A DNA stretch of 64,000 nt from Candidatus Contubernalis alkalaceticus. Its GTDB lineage: Bacteria > Bacillota > Dethiobacteria > SKNC01. This document shows positions 8,505-18,033 of the stretch, piece by piece (positions within the stretch are counted from its first letter, which is position 1; each line of letters starts with the position of its first letter). Below the pieces are notes generated by a model that worked only from the letters and a program-made list of their open reading frames with translations, had not been told where the DNA came from and ran no database searches. The position numbers were made by a program, and so were the translations under genes. The stretch is taken from contig NZ_CP054699.1 in the NCBI RefSeq assembly GCF_022558445.1, forward strand, positions 948,001 through 1,012,000. Direction: 5' to 3'.

Positions 8505-10082
8505 ATGAAGGTTTTAGTAAGTGATCCCATTTCTGACCTGGGGGTTATGAAATTAAGGGAGAAATTTCAGGTAGATGTAAAGACAGACCATACACCTGAG
8601 GAGCTAAAGGCAGCTATTGTTGATTATGATGGACTTATCGTAAGAAGTCAGACTCAGGTTACCGCAGAAATTATTAATGCAGGTAAGAATTTAAAAGTAA
8701 TAGGGCGAGCAGGGGTTGGAGTTGATAATATTGATGTTGCGGCAGCAACACAAAAAGGTATTATGGTAGTAAATGCTCCCGAGGGCAATACCATTGCTAC
8801 TGCTGAACACTCTGTGGCCATGATGTTGGCTCTGGCCAGGAACGTTCCAAAGGCAAACATTTCCCTTAAAAGCAATGAATGGAAAAAGAGCCAGTTTGTA
8901 GGGGTAGAACTCTTTAAGAAGACTCTGGGGATCTTTGGCCTGGGTAGGATTGGAAGCGAAGTGGTGAAAAGAGCTAAATCTTTTGAGATGGAAGTTTTGG
9001 GGTATGACCCCCATATTTCTGAAGAGAGGGCTAAAAAGATTGGAGTTACTCTTTGTGAGCCAGATGAAATTATTAAAAGGGCAGACTTTTTAACCCTGCA
9101 CACTCCCAAGACCAGCAAAACTTATCACTTTATCGGTGAAAGGGAGCTGTCTATGATGAAGGAGGGCGCCCGGATTATTAACTGTGCCCGGGGTGGACTG
9201 ATTGACGAGCAGGCTCTCTATGAAGCTGTAAAAAGTGGGAAAATTGCCGGGGCAGCTTTAGACGTATTTGAAGAGGAGCCGGCAGTAAATAATATACTTT
9301 TGGAATTGGACAACGTGATTGTAACTCCGCACTTGGGGGCTTCTACTAAGGAAGCTCAGATTGGTGTAGCGGTACTGGTGGCAGAGCAGATGGTTAACGC
9401 TTTATTGGGACAGCCTGTTTCTACTGCCGTCAATGTGGCCATTATTCCGCCGGAAACTCTGCATGATGTGAAACCATTTATTCCTCTGATGGAGATTATG
9501 GGAAGTTTCTATACTCAGGTGTATAATGGACAAATTGAAACCATTGAGGTTATTTACAGTGGTGAAATTGCCAATTATCCAGTACAGCCTCTTACTACTT
9601 CTCTTCTCATCGGCTTTTTGAAGGTTATGCTGGGGGATATGAATATTAACTATGTAAATGCTGCGGCCATTGCCGAACAGAGGGGCATGAAGGTTACTGA
9701 AATTATTAGCAAGACGGTGGATAATTTTACCAACTTGATAACTATTAGAGTCAAGACTAAAGAAGAGACCAAAACCATTGCCGGAACTCTGTTTAGCAAA
9801 AACGATATTCGTATTGTACACATTGACCGGTTCAATATAGAAGTAGTTCCCTCCAAATACATGATGGTCATCACCTATGTGGATAAGCCAGGGGTTATCG
9901 GCCGAGTGGGCACTACCCTGGGAAACAATGACGTCAATATTGCCGGCATGCAGGTGGGAAGGGCTTCCATTGGTGGAGAGGCTGTGATGGTGCTTCAGGT
10001 GGACTGTCCCATAACAGATGATGTGCTGAGCAAAATATCCAAGCTGGAAGCTGTTCTCTCTACACGATTTGTTCAGCTGTAA
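8505..10082 (+). CDS. serA: D-3-phosphoglycerate dehydrogenase
   Basis: First step of serine synthesis, oxidising 3-phosphoglycerate to 3-phosphohydroxypyruvate. The 525-residue long form is seen: catalytic and Rossmann domains (GIFGLGRIGSEV at about 145-156; RGGLIDEQALYEA; the catalytic histidine in TPHLGASTKEA at about 270), an intervening allosteric-substrate-binding domain (about 320-450), and a C-terminal ACT domain (about 450-525, from YMMVITYVDKPGVIGRVG) for serine feedback. GGAGGGGG lies 7 bases before the ATG. It is preceded by a structured leader and a terminator-like hairpin. Confidence 0.96.
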   Translation: MKVLVSDPISDLGVMKLREKFQVDVKTDHTPEELKAAIVDYDGLIVRSQTQVTAEIINAGKNLKVIGRAGVGVDNIDVAAATQKGIMVVNAPEGNTIATAEHSVAMMLALARNVPKANISLKSNEWKKSQFVGVELFKKTLGIFGLGRIGSEVVKRAKSFEMEVLGYDPHISEERAKKIGVTLCEPDEIIKRADFLTLHTPKTSKTYHFIGERELSMMKEGARIINCARGGLIDEQALYEAVKSGKIAGAALDVFEEEPAVNNILLELDNVIVTPHLGASTKEAQIGVAVLVAEQMVNALLGQPVSTAVNVAIIPPETLHDVKPFIPLMEIMGSFYTQVYNGQIETIEVIYSGEIANYPVQPLTTSLLIGFLKVMLGDMNINYVNAAAIAEQRGMKVTEIISKTVDNFTNLITIRVKTKEETKTIAGTLFSKNDIRIVHIDRFNIEVVPSKYMMVITYVDKPGVIGRVGTTLGNNDVNIAGMQVGRASIGGEAVMVLQVDCPITDDVLSKISKLEAVLSTRFVQL

Positions 10083-10118
10083 GACGCAACTTTAATTTAT
10101 AATTCGGAGGGGATTAGA

Positions 10119-10325
10119 GTGCCGCTTTATGAATTTAAGTGTCAGGAATGCGAAAAAAAAATTGAAAAATTTTGTAAGCTGGGAGAGGACGGTTCCAGTT
10201 TCAAGTGTCCCTCCTGTAGTGGAAAGGTAAAAAAAATGCTTTCTACCTTTAGGAGGCCGTCAACCCCAGGCGGTTCCGGTGGATGTGGTTCCTGCACTAC
10301 GTCAAACTGCGGTTCCTGCGGTTAA
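10119..10325 (+). CDS. FmdB-family zinc ribbon protein
   Basis: A 68-residue protein beginning MPLYEFKC, with CQECEKK and CPSCSGK as the two zinc-binding knuckles, followed by a low-complexity Gly-Cys tail (GGCGSC, NCGSCG). It belongs to the FmdB/CxxC_CxxC_SSSS putative regulatory family. Function in bacteria is unknown. The start is GTG with GGAGGGG upstream. It follows serA by 36 bases and is probably co-transcribed with it. A strong terminator ends the unit. Confidence 0.9.
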   Translation: MPLYEFKCQECEKKIEKFCKLGEDGSSFKCPSCSGKVKKMLSTFRRPSTPGGSGGCGSCTTSNCGSCG

Positions 10326-10365
10326 GCTTGCAAGGTTTAATGAAGAGGTTTTCTCTCACATATGA

Positions 10366-10399
10366 AACACCCCTTAAAGTATTTTTGGGGTGTTTTTTT
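10366..10399 (+). terminator. Terminator after fmdB-like gene
   Basis: Perfect stem AACACCCC/GGGGTGTT (10366-10373 and 10387-10394) with a 13-base loop and a T run. Confidence 0.92.
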
Positions 10400-10478
10400 G
10401 TGTGTCATGGGCAGAGTATAATCATACCTTTCCCGGGGACAATAAAAAAAAGGAAAGACGAAAAGGAAGGGTTAAGAC

Positions 10479-11108
10479 ATGTACATATTTTCTCCCGGAA
10501 TTATTGTGCTGACGCTGGTTACTGCCTTGGTTTACTTGGGTTTTCTGCACCGGGTTTTAGATAGAATGAAATTGACTAAAGAAACGGCACTGGTTATTCT
10601 TCTGCTTATGCTGGCCGGTCTCTTTATTCCTCCTATTCCCTTGGGAAACAATGTGTTTATTAATGTGGGAGGAGCACTGGTTCCTCTGGGGGTTTGCCTG
10701 TATCTTTTAGTTACCGCGGATACTGCTCAGGAAAAGGGTCGGGCTATAGCCACGGCACTCCTGGTTACAGTGATTGTTTATTTAAGTGACAAAATCCTTT
10801 CCATTCGACCTGGGGGGGGGCTTGATCTGGATCCCATATATTTTCCAGCTATAGCCGCCGGGGTTATTGCTTATCTCTGGGGGAGATCTAGAAGGGCTGC
10901 ATTTATTGGTGGAGTCTTGGGAGTAATTTTATTGGATCTGGTCAGTCTTTTGGAAATACAGCTGAGAGGTTTACCCTTTACCGACCTGGAGGTCGGAGCA
11001 GGGGGAGCTTTTGGGACGGTGGTAATCGCCGGAATGCTGGCGGTGCTGTTGGCAGAAGTGGTGGGTGAAACAAGAGAAAGACTTCAAGGGGGGCCAAAAC
11101 ATGGCTAG
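10479..11108 (+). CDS. DUF1614 integral membrane protein
   Basis: A 209-residue protein with about seven hydrophobic segments and short loops, matching the DUF1614 family found in Clostridia: an N-terminal FSPGIIVLTL segment, PPIPLGNNVFINVGGALVPLG in the middle and GGAFGTVVIAGMLAVLLAEV near the end. Its function is not known. The gene ends 8 bases inside the next one, spoIIP, so translation is probably coupled and a role in sporulation or the envelope is possible by association only. Confidence 0.8.
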   Translation: MYIFSPGIIVLTLVTALVYLGFLHRVLDRMKLTKETALVILLLMLAGLFIPPIPLGNNVFINVGGALVPLGVCLYLLVTADTAQEKGRAIATALLVTVIVYLSDKILSIRPGGGLDLDPIYFPAIAAGVIAYLWGRSRRAAFIGGVLGVILLDLVSLLEIQLRGLPFTDLEVGAGGAFGTVVIAGMLAVLLAEVVGETRERLQGGPKHG

Positions 11109-12444
11109 TAAAAGTCACTGGACAAAAAAGTTTATAAAACTATTATTATATATCCCGCCGGCCTTTGCTATTCTTTTAGTTTTAAGTATTGGGATACTGA
11201 GTGCACAAGAGCTGGAATTGATTGTTTTAAAACCTGTGCAGGACATTACTTTTGATGAGTTGACCCCAGAGGAAATCGCCCAGGGAAAATATTTCGAGCT
11301 GTTGGATGAACAAGGAAGACAGCTTACCGTTACGGGACGCAGGTGGTCTGTGAATGATGAATTTATAGCCCAGGATAATAGACATTACAAGGTTTTTAAA
11401 GTGGAGGGTTATAAGGCCTACGGACGGTACCAGGGAAAAGTACAGTTGACTCCCCCGGCTAACCTGTCCCGAACTTTATCGGAGAATTTTGAAGAGGCAG
11501 CCGGGGGGATTAATCCCTACGGGACAGAATTTGTTCAGGAGGATGAAGGGGGGGAGCTTAAGAAGGCCATTGCCATTTATCACACCCATAATGCGGAATC
11601 CTATGTGCCCACTGATGGTACCGATAGCATTGATGGTGAAGGGGGGATTCATGAGGTAGGGAGGGCTTTTCAGCAGGCTTTAGAGGAAAAAGGGATTAAA
11701 GCCCTTTTTTCCGAAGACCTCCACACCCCCCATGACCGGGGAGCCTACCGCCGTTCCAGGGATACGGTATTGGAACTATTAGAGCAGGAACCTGATGCAA
11801 TTTTCGATGTGCACCGGGATGCGGCCCCTCCTGAAGCGTATGCTACCAAGCTGGATAGTGTGCCTGCAACACAAATATTGTTCGTGGTGGGAAGACAGAA
11901 TGCACACATGCAGGTAAACAAGGAATTTGCCATGGATTTAAAATCTATTTCTGATCAAATTCACCCGGGTCTTGTTAAGGGAATTATGCTGGCCCAGGGT
12001 AATTATAATCAGGATCTAACTCCTCTTTCACTGCTTTTAGAAGTTGGGGCTCATACCAATACCCGGGAGTCTGCTGAAAATGGAATCGCTTATTTTGCCG
12101 ATTCTGTTGGTCATTATTTTTATGGGACAGAGGGTGAGGTAGAGGGAGAGGAAACCCCTCCAGGCGGCACGGCTGCTCAGATTCCTCCGGAAGGGGGACG
12201 GGAAATTTGGAGAGGTATAATCAGGATTGTTTCTCTGGCGGTTATTGCCGGCCTTTTGTTTTTCCTAATGAACGTGGGGACCTGGGATAACTTTAAAGAA
12301 AAATATGGCCCCCGGTTTGAATTGCATAGGAAGGAATTCTCCTGGGCTTATGAAAGAAGAAGGGATATTTTAGACCATACTATAGAAAATTTTAGGAATG
12401 AAGTGAAAAGTATTGCGGAAAAAATAAGGCGAAAAGTAAGATAA
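11101..12444 (+). CDS. spoIIP: Stage II sporulation protein P
   Basis: Peptidoglycan amidase/endopeptidase of the DMP complex that drives engulfment of the forespore. There is one N-terminal membrane segment (about residues 13-35) and the SpoIIP catalytic domain with AIYHTHNAESYVPT (about 160-173; catalytic His), FDVHRDAAPPE, and LLLEVGAHTNT (catalytic Glu). A second hydrophobic stretch lies near the C-terminus (about 375-397), followed by a charged cytoplasmic tail of about 50 residues. I place the start at ATG 11101 just after AAGGGGGGCC; an upstream ATG at 11065 lies within the DUF1614 gene. The C-terminal membrane segment plus charged tail is an extension not found in all SpoIIPs. Confidence 0.92.
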   Translation: MASKSHWTKKFIKLLLYIPPAFAILLVLSIGILSAQELELIVLKPVQDITFDELTPEEIAQGKYFELLDEQGRQLTVTGRRWSVNDEFIAQDNRHYKVFKVEGYKAYGRYQGKVQLTPPANLSRTLSENFEEAAGGINPYGTEFVQEDEGGELKKAIAIYHTHNAESYVPTDGTDSIDGEGGIHEVGRAFQQALEEKGIKALFSEDLHTPHDRGAYRRSRDTVLELLEQEPDAIFDVHRDAAPPEAYATKLDSVPATQILFVVGRQNAHMQVNKEFAMDLKSISDQIHPGLVKGIMLAQGNYNQDLTPLSLLLEVGAHTNTRESAENGIAYFADSVGHYFYGTEGEVEGEETPPGGTAAQIPPEGGREIWRGIIRIVSLAVIAGLLFFLMNVGTWDNFKEKYGPRFELHRKEFSWAYERRRDILDHTIENFRNEVKSIAEKIRRKVR

Positions 12445-12480
12445 AGTAGGCTGTATTGAAAATTATTTTTACTTATAGTA

Positions 12481-12516
12481 AAAAAGAACGTTAAGGCTTG
12501 CCTTAACGTTCTTTTT
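12481..12516. terminator. Bidirectional terminator between spoIIP and deacetylase
   Basis: Perfect 16-bp stem AAAAAGAACGTTAAGG/CCTTAACGTTCTTTTT with loop CTTG. The A and T ends let it work in both directions for these convergent genes. Confidence 0.93.
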
Positions 12517-12534
12517 ATCATGTGTTTCCTGTGC

Positions 12535-13308
12535 CTATTCTTTCTTTTTTTGTGCCCCGCTGTGGGGGTCTACGTAATAGTTATTAGAATAAAGCAATTC
12601 AGAAATAGGTACAATGGTAAAACCTTCATCAGTTAATTTTTCGATGATTTCCGGAAGGGCTTCGGCGGTGTACTCCCCGTTGTTGTGAAAAAGAATGATG
12701 GCACCATTGTGAGCCATACTGGTCACCCGGTTGACGATTGATTCTTTGCCCCCCTCTTTCCAGTCCAGTGAGTCTACGCTCCATTGTATGGTTTTGTATC
12801 CGCATTCATCCAGGGTTTTAATAACTTTATTGCTGTATTCTCCAAAGGGCGGCCTAAACAGGTTGGCTTCCTGTCCGCAGATGTCTTTGATTAGCCGGTG
12901 GGTTTTTTCTATTTCTGATTTAATCTCTGCTTCAGAGAGGGTATTGAGATGGGGATGGGTGTATGTGTGGTTGCCGATTTCGTGCCCTTCTTCAGAAATT
13001 TGTTTTACCATGTCCGGATATTTTTCTAACCAAAAACCTGTTAAGAAAAATGTGGTTTTTAAATCATTTTCCCTTAGAACTTCAAGGATCTTTGGAGTGT
13101 ATTCAGCTCCCCAACAGGCATCGAAACTGATGGCCACCTTTTTCTCAGGTGTTTCTACATAATAGATGGGCACCAGCCGGTCCTGACCGGTAACTACAGT
13201 GATAATGTTTTGAGGAAAGTCCAGGAAGATGGAAAGACTTAAAGAAAGAAGGACAATGGCTGCCAGTACAGCCTTTTTCCTGGTTTTACTAGTCAGGTTA
13301 GTTTTCAT
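12535..13308 (-). CDS. Polysaccharide deacetylase, NodB domain (PdaB-like)
   Basis: CE4 metal-dependent deacetylase with one N-terminal membrane segment (VLAAIVLLSLSLSIF). The NodB motifs are ISFDACWG (motif 1, catalytic Asp), GNHTYTHPHL (motif 2 zinc histidines), RPPFGEY (motif 3), SLDW and GAIILFHNN (motifs 4 and 5). The layout and VAISFDACWGAEYTPKIL are like PdaB/YlxY sporulation deacetylases that make muramic lactam in the cortex. I take ATG 13308; GTG 13332 overlaps the ribosome binding site AAAGGGGG, and an ATT at 13323 has the best spacing, so the true start is uncertain by up to eight codons. Confidence 0.9.
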   Translation of the reverse strand: MKTNLTSKTRKKAVLAAIVLLSLSLSIFLDFPQNIITVVTGQDRLVPIYYVETPEKKVAISFDACWGAEYTPKILEVLRENDLKTTFFLTGFWLEKYPDMVKQISEEGHEIGNHTYTHPHLNTLSEAEIKSEIEKTHRLIKDICGQEANLFRPPFGEYSNKVIKTLDECGYKTIQWSVDSLDWKEGGKESIVNRVTSMAHNGAIILFHNNGEYTAEALPEIIEKLTDEGFTIVPISELLYSNNYYVDPHSGAQKKKE

Positions 13309-13569
13309 GAAGACAAATTTAATTTCATTCACCCCCTTTGTTCAGTTTTTTCATAAAAACTTTTCTTAATTTATATTGAATTAAATTTTTAAATATACAG
13401 GTAACGTTCAAGGGTAATTATGGAAAAATTATATAGAATAAAGAAGCAAAATCAGTTTTTTATCTGTTTATGCTTAATTGTGCAGGAATTTTGGCCTTAA
13501 TGTCGAACTGTCATAAGGTTATAGACAGGTATAGATATAATTAGGATTTACTTTAGGGAGGCCGGTAAA

Positions 13570-14865
13570 GTGATTTGGAATGATAAATATGAATGTATGG
13601 ACAGAGAAGAACTGGAGAAAGTTCAGTTGGAACGATTAAAGCAGACGGTAGAAAGGGTTTATAATAAAGTACCCTATTACCATAATTTAATGGATGAAAG
13701 AGGGGTTAAGCCGGGGGACATAAAGACATTAAATGACCTGAAGCTGCTTCCCTTTATCGCCAAAAAAGATTTGAGGGATAATTATCCCTTTGGGCTTTTT
13801 ACTGTGCCCATGTCGGAGGTGGTACGAATTCATTCTTCCTCGGGCACTACCGGGAAGCCTACGGTGGTAGGTTATACCCGAAATGACATTGATACCTGGT
13901 CGGAGCTTTTGGCCCGGACCCTGACCTGTGCCAACACTACCAAAGAGGATGTGGTGCAGATTGCCTATGGCTACGGTTTATTTACAGGGGGGCTGGGAGT
14001 ACACTATGGGGCAGAACGGGTTGGGGCTTCGGTTATTCCCATTTCTGGTGGAAACACACAGCGGCAGGTAATGCTGATGCAGGACTTTGGCACTACAGTA
14101 CTGGCTTGTACCCCCTCCTATGCCTTGTTTATGGGAGAAGTCATTCAGGAGATGGGGGTTAAGAAGGATATCAAACTTAAATCCGGGGTGTTTGGAGCAG
14201 AGCCCTGGTCTCAGAGTATGCGCAGAGAAATTGAGAATAATCTGGGGATATTGGCCATTGATATTTATGGTCTCAGTGAGGTGATTGGCCCAGGAGTTTC
14301 CAGCGAATGTCCTATGCAGGAGGGACTGCATATTTTTGAAGATCACTTTATACCGGAGATAATTGATCCGGTAACGGGAGACCCTCTGCCGGCGGGTTCC
14401 AGGGGGGAGTTGGTTTTTACCAGTATTACTAAGGAAGCTTTTCCGGTAATCCGCTATCGTACCCGGGATATTACTTCCCTTAACTACGAAAAGTGTGAGT
14501 GTGGTCGTACCATGGTTCGGATGAATAAGGTAACCGGACGCACCGATGACATGATTATTATTCGGGGAGTTAATGTATTCCCCACGCAGATTGAAAGTGT
14601 TCTTTTAGACATTGGGGAAACAGAACCTCATTACCAGCTGATTGTGGACCGCAAAGGCAGTATGGATTCACTGGAGGTTTGGGTGGAGGTTTCGGAAAAG
14701 CTGTTCTCTGATAAGGTAAAGGGACTGGAGGACTTAGAGAGAACCATTGCACATAAGATAGATAGTATATTAGGAATTTCCGGCAAAATTAAGCTGGTGG
14801 AACCCAAGACTATTCCCAGAAGTGAAGGGAAAGCTCAGCGGGTAATTGATAGAAGGAAGTTATAA
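13570..14865 (+). CDS. paaK: Phenylacetate-CoA ligase (AMP-forming)
   Basis: Adenylate-forming enzyme that activates an aryl acid, typically phenylacetate, to its CoA thioester. The P-loop-like [12 protein letters not shown] is at about residues 92-103, with [10 protein letters not shown] and the hinge/lid region YRTRDIT...[16 protein letters not shown]. The 431-residue length is usual. The GTG start has GGGAGG upstream. No other phenylacetate or indolepyruvate oxidoreductase genes are nearby; in many anaerobes this paralogue works with indolepyruvate:ferredoxin oxidoreductase. The IS110 element lies downstream. Confidence 0.93.
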   Translation: MIWNDKYECMDREELEKVQLERLKQTVERVYNKVPYYHNLMDERGVKPGDIKTLNDLKLLPFIAKKDLRDNYPFGLFTVPMSEVVRIHSSSGTTGKPTVVGYTRNDIDTWSELLARTLTCANTTKEDVVQIAYGYGLFTGGLGVHYGAERVGASVIPISGGNTQRQVMLMQDFGTTVLACTPSYALFMGEVIQEMGVKKDIKLKSGVFGAEPWSQSMRREIENNLGILAIDIYGLSEVIGPGVSSECPMQEGLHIFEDHFIPEIIDPVTGDPLPAGSRGELVFTSITKEAFPVIRYRTRDITSLNYEKCECGRTMVRMNKVTGRTDDMIIIRGVNVFPTQIESVLLDIGETEPHYQLIVDRKGSMDSLEVWVEVSEKLFSDKVKGLEDLERTIAHKIDSILGISGKIKLVEPKTIPRSEGKAQRVIDRRKL

Positions 14866-15041
14866 AGCGATTTAGAGCAGCGGTGTGATGTCAAGTAGTT
14901 AACTGGAAATTATTTAAGAAATTCACTGTTGTTAAGGGGGTGCTTGCTCAAAAAAGGCATCACTTAACTAAGCCACCCAAATTAACAGTACTAAAATTAC
15001 ATTAACGGTAAATTATGGGTGGATGGAATCGCAGCTAATCT
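14866..15041. other. Gap between paaK and the IS110 transposase
   Basis: About 175 bases without a gene. An imperfect hairpin GTTAAG...GGTGC with GCATC...CTTAAC lies at about 14934-14975 but has no T run. The end of the insertion element is somewhere here. The 9-mer TGTGATGTC at 14884-14892 recurs at 16321-16329 on the other side of the transposase; with regions this long that could be chance. Confidence 0.4.
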
Positions 15042-16292
15042 TTATAATATTTCTTGTTGGTTTCCTCCTCTCGGTTGGTAGAGTTGGTTCGTCTTTAGCA
15101 GATGAAAGACCAACCGTACCAGTTTACGTGCTGTAAGAGCAAGGGCCCGTTTATGGGCGAACTGTTTCGGCTCTGCCTTTTTCTTGGCATAATACTCTGC
15201 AAAAACAGGGTCGTGCACCCGAACACTGTTAGCCGCCTCCATTAAGTAATATCGCAAATAGCGGTTACCAGAGTGAATTAGCCGTGTTTGGCTGGCCGTA
15301 AAGTTTCCCGATTGATTCTCAGTCCAGGCAATGCCAGCATGCTTAGCCAACTGCTTATGGCTGGCAAACTGGTGGATGTCACCAATTTCAGCCAAGATAC
15401 CAGAAGAAAAGATAGGACCGATCCCCGGGACAGAATCTAGAGTTTGAGGAATCGTTTTTAAATGGTCTTCGATAGCCTTTTTTATAGACTTAATCTGTTC
15501 CTGAATTGTCCGAATGACCCGAATACTGGAGGCCATAGCCAGGTTAACAGAATCAGCCATAGCCTTAGATAATCGGTAAGAAGAACGAGCTGCTTTCTGT
15601 AATTCCTTAGCCACAGATTGAGGATCATCAAATCGATTTTTACCATGCTGGATTAAAAATTCCACCAGCTGGTCCACAGAGATTTCTGCTAAAGTTTCTG
15701 AGGATTCAAACTCCTCCATGACGGCCAAAGAAGTTGCCGACAGCTTGTTTTCAAAAACAAGCGTGTAATCGCTGCATTTTAAATACAGGTTGGTCATAAG
15801 GAAATTACTTTCTCTTACCAGTGCCTTCATGAGATGGTACCTGGTCCGGGTCAGCCGCTGCAGTGCCATCATCGGTTCACTCCAGGTGAAGGGATGAGGT
15901 AAGTGGCCGGACCGAACCTTGGCGGCAATATACCAGGCATCCACCCGGTCATTTTTAGGGGGGGAAAGGAAATGAGACTTTTTATACTCCTTAATTAGGC
16001 TCGGGTTAAACATATAGACTTTAACATTAGAGCACCCAAAATCTAAATGCCGATGTAAGTATATGGCGGCGTGAGTCGAGTAGCAGCCGGTATGTTCCAG
16101 TCCAAAACGAATTTCATCAAAACTATGCTTATCTACCAGCTGATTAATCCGTTTCTGCAGCTCCATGATACCGGGTCGGTTATTTAGAACAGTAAAGCGG
16201 CATAAAGCTCGTTTCTCTTCTTCATCGGTTAAACAGCATACTACATTTTCCTTGCTGCTTACATCAATACCGACAAACAAAGGGATAGTCAT
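15042..16292 (-). mobile_element. IS110-family transposase (DEDD recombinase)
   Basis: A 416-residue transposase. The N-terminal RuvC-like DEDD domain has GIDVSSKENVV (first Asp, about residue 10), FGLEHTGCYS (Glu, about 64) and KNDRVDAWYIA (paired Asp, about 115-118). The C-terminal transposase_20 domain has DSVPGIGPIFSSGILAEIG, followed by a serine-containing segment SQTRLIHSGNRYLRYYL. All motifs are intact and there is no frameshift, so it may be active. ATG 16292 has AAGGAGG at 7-10 bases upstream; the GTG at 16304 overlaps that site. The element sits between paaK and hisC. IS110 enzymes are guided by a bridge RNA coded in the element's own flank. Confidence 0.95.
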
Positions 16293-16327
16293 CGTTGTTT
16301 TCACCTCCTTAGAAAAAGGATGTGATG

Positions 16328-16355
16328 TCTACAGTCCTGGGATGTCCCTGGGAAA
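16328..16355. repeat. Inverted repeat, arm 1 (IS110 upstream region)
   Basis: Arm with core TACAGTCCTGGGATGTC. It matches the reverse complement of 16571-16598 at 25 of 28 bases. Confidence 0.85.
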
Positions 16356-16570
16356 CCCATGAACGACAGCCTTGCGAGCTATTGGAATACACCGGTTCCC
16401 CTCGGTGCACTGGTCTCCCTCTGCTGGCAGGAGAGAGGGGCAACCGGGAAACAGTCAGCGTGTTGGTCTATAACATGGGGCCAGGGGAACACTCTAAAAA
16501 AGGAAGACACCCGATAACGGGGCAACGGGAGGAGATTGAACATTCCCTTGGTAGACACCTATGGCTATAT

Positions 16571-16598
16571 TTTCCCAAAGACATCCCAGGACTGTAAA
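16571..16598. repeat. Inverted repeat, arm 2 (IS110 upstream region)
   Basis: Arm with core GACATCCCAGGACTGTA, paired with 16328-16355 across 215 bases. It may mark an element end, an RNA stem or a separate small element. Confidence 0.85.
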
Positions 16599-16652
16599 CC
16601 CTATTTTCAAATTATTTTGATATGATAAGCGGAAACGTATTGTTTGATAGGC

Positions 16653-16757
16653 TTGTGAATATGCCGCAGTTGTGGATTCTGATGGATAACTCTTCGAGTT
16701 ACCCACAGACCCCACGAACTGCTTGGACAACACTTCGCGTTGACCACATATTCACAA
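16653..16757. repeat. Nested palindromes: cruciform-like element upstream of hisC
   Basis: Outer 11-bp arms TTGTGAATATG (16653-16663) and CATATTCACAA (16747-16757) enclose two hairpins of the same design: TGGATAACTC-TTC-GAGTTACCCA (16683-16705) and TGGACAACAC-TTC-GCGTTGACCA (16724-16746). The two inner units share sequence as well as shape, with several compensated changes. No gene is seen. The rest of the gap (16758-16922) is AT-rich and holds an ATGAGCA/TGCTCAT repeat (16852-16858, 16895-16901) before the hisC ribosome binding site. Confidence 0.75.
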
Positions 16758-16922
16758 CCCCTACTACTAATTTTTTTAATCCTTTTTAAAAAGATCATAA
16801 GTACTTTAGATAACAATAAATTTGATTCTGTATAAAGTTTTCAAAGAACAAATGAGCACCATACGAACTGGAAATTTACGTCCAAATCGTCTGCTGCTCA
16901 TAGTATACAAGGGGGTTATATA

Positions 16923-18032
16923 ATGATAGAAGACATAGCCCGGAAGATTATCTTTGATATTAAGCCATATGTGCCCGGGAAACCTATCGAAGAAGTAGAG
17001 CGGGAACTGGGGATCAAAGATGTGATCAAGATGGCTTCCAATGAGAATCCCTTTGGGCCTTCTCCCAGGGCATTGGAAGCTATGAGGGAAGCTCTGCATA
17101 AGATTAGTATGTATCCCGACGGCAACTGCTTTTATTTAAAGGATATGCTGGCAGAAATGCTCTTCGTAGAACCTGACAACCTGGTGGTGGGCAATGGATC
17201 CGATGAGATATTAAAATTATTGGCAGAAGCCTTTTTAGACCCCGGTGACGAAATAGTGATTGCCCAGCCTTCATTTTCGGAGTATGAATTTGTTGGAAAG
17301 ATCATGGGAGCCAATTGTGTTTTCGTGCCTCTAAAGGATTTTACCCATGATCTGGAGTCCATGGGCAGAGCAGTGACGGAAAAAACCAAAATTGTTTTTA
17401 TATGTAATCCTAACAATCCTACAGGAACTATAGTTACCAAAGCTGAAACGGATGATTTTTTAAAGCAGCTGGATCCCAGGGTTCTAGTGGTTTTTGATGA
17501 AGCTTATTATGAGTATGTGGAGGATGAAGATTACCCTCAGTCGCTGGATTATGTGGGGGAAGGTCAAAACGTAATAGTACTCAGAACTTTTTCTAAAATT
17601 TACGGATTGGCAGGGCAGAGGATAGGTTATGGTATTGCTAAGCCGGATATAATATCTGCACTGCATCGGGTTAGAGAACCTTTTAATGTAAATTTGTTGG
17701 CTCAGGTGGCTGCTCTGGCTGCGGTGGAGGATCAGGAGCATCTGGAAAAAAGCATTCAGGGGAACAGGGAGGGTAAGGACTTTTTATTTAGTTGGTTTGA
17801 GAAAAAAGGGATTAATTACGTTCCTACCCAGGCTAATTTTATATTTCTTCAGGTGGGGGTTGATTCTCAGGAAGTGTTTCAGGAGATGATGAAGTTGGGT
17901 GTAATTGTCAGAACCGGGGATATTTTTGGCCACCCGGATTTTATCCGTATTACGGTGGGTACCATGCAGGAGAACCGCCGGTTTACTGAATGTTTGGAAA
18001 AAGTATTAAGAAACCAGAAAGCAAAATTATAA
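16923..18032 (+). CDS. hisC: Histidinol-phosphate aminotransferase
   Basis: PLP-dependent class II aminotransferase of histidine synthesis; many also act on aromatic 2-oxo acids. The sequence has ASNENPFGPSP near residue 40, GNGSDEILKLLAEAFLDPGD, NPNNPTGTIV, VFDEAYYEYV and the PLP lysine in RTFSKIYGLAGQRIGYG (about 222). The 369-residue length is typical. CAAGGGGGT is 7 bases before the ATG. No other his genes are in the window, so this copy may serve tyrosine/phenylalanine synthesis as well. An IS110 element inserted upstream may have separated it from earlier neighbours. Confidence 0.94.
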   Translation: MIEDIARKIIFDIKPYVPGKPIEEVERELGIKDVIKMASNENPFGPSPRALEAMREALHKISMYPDGNCFYLKDMLAEMLFVEPDNLVVGNGSDEILKLLAEAFLDPGDEIVIAQPSFSEYEFVGKIMGANCVFVPLKDFTHDLESMGRAVTEKTKIVFICNPNNPTGTIVTKAETDDFLKQLDPRVLVVFDEAYYEYVEDEDYPQSLDYVGEGQNVIVLRTFSKIYGLAGQRIGYGIAKPDIISALHRVREPFNVNLLAQVAALAAVEDQEHLEKSIQGNREGKDFLFSWFEKKGINYVPTQANFIFLQVGVDSQEVFQEMMKLGVIVRTGDIFGHPDFIRITVGTMQENRRFTECLEKVLRNQKAKL

Positions 18033-18033
18033 A

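Larger units (their letters stand above)
16305..16600 (-). ncRNA. IS110 5' non-coding region, candidate bridge RNA
   Basis: About 300 bases upstream of the transposase contain no convincing gene (a 91-codon frame on the + strand is a shadow). IS110 elements carry their bridge RNA on the transposase strand in this position. On that strand I see small hairpins such as CACCG/CGGTG. The region is bounded by a 28-base inverted repeat listed separately. The RNA limits, loops and guide bases cannot be set by eye. Confidence 0.4.

Noticed and set aside
10283-10564. 93-codon frame overlapping the fmdB-like gene
   Set aside because: It reads through the terminator at 10366-10399 in another frame and starts inside two other genes.
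14884-16329. TGTGATGTC repeated on both sides of the transposase as a target duplication
   Set aside because: A 9-base match between regions of several hundred bases is expected by chance fairly often, and IS110 elements usually make no target duplication. Kept only as a remark.
16322-16597. 91-codon frame upstream of the IS110 transposase
   Set aside because: It exactly spans the inverted-repeat region, has no ribosome binding site and looks like a chance frame through a non-coding RNA region.
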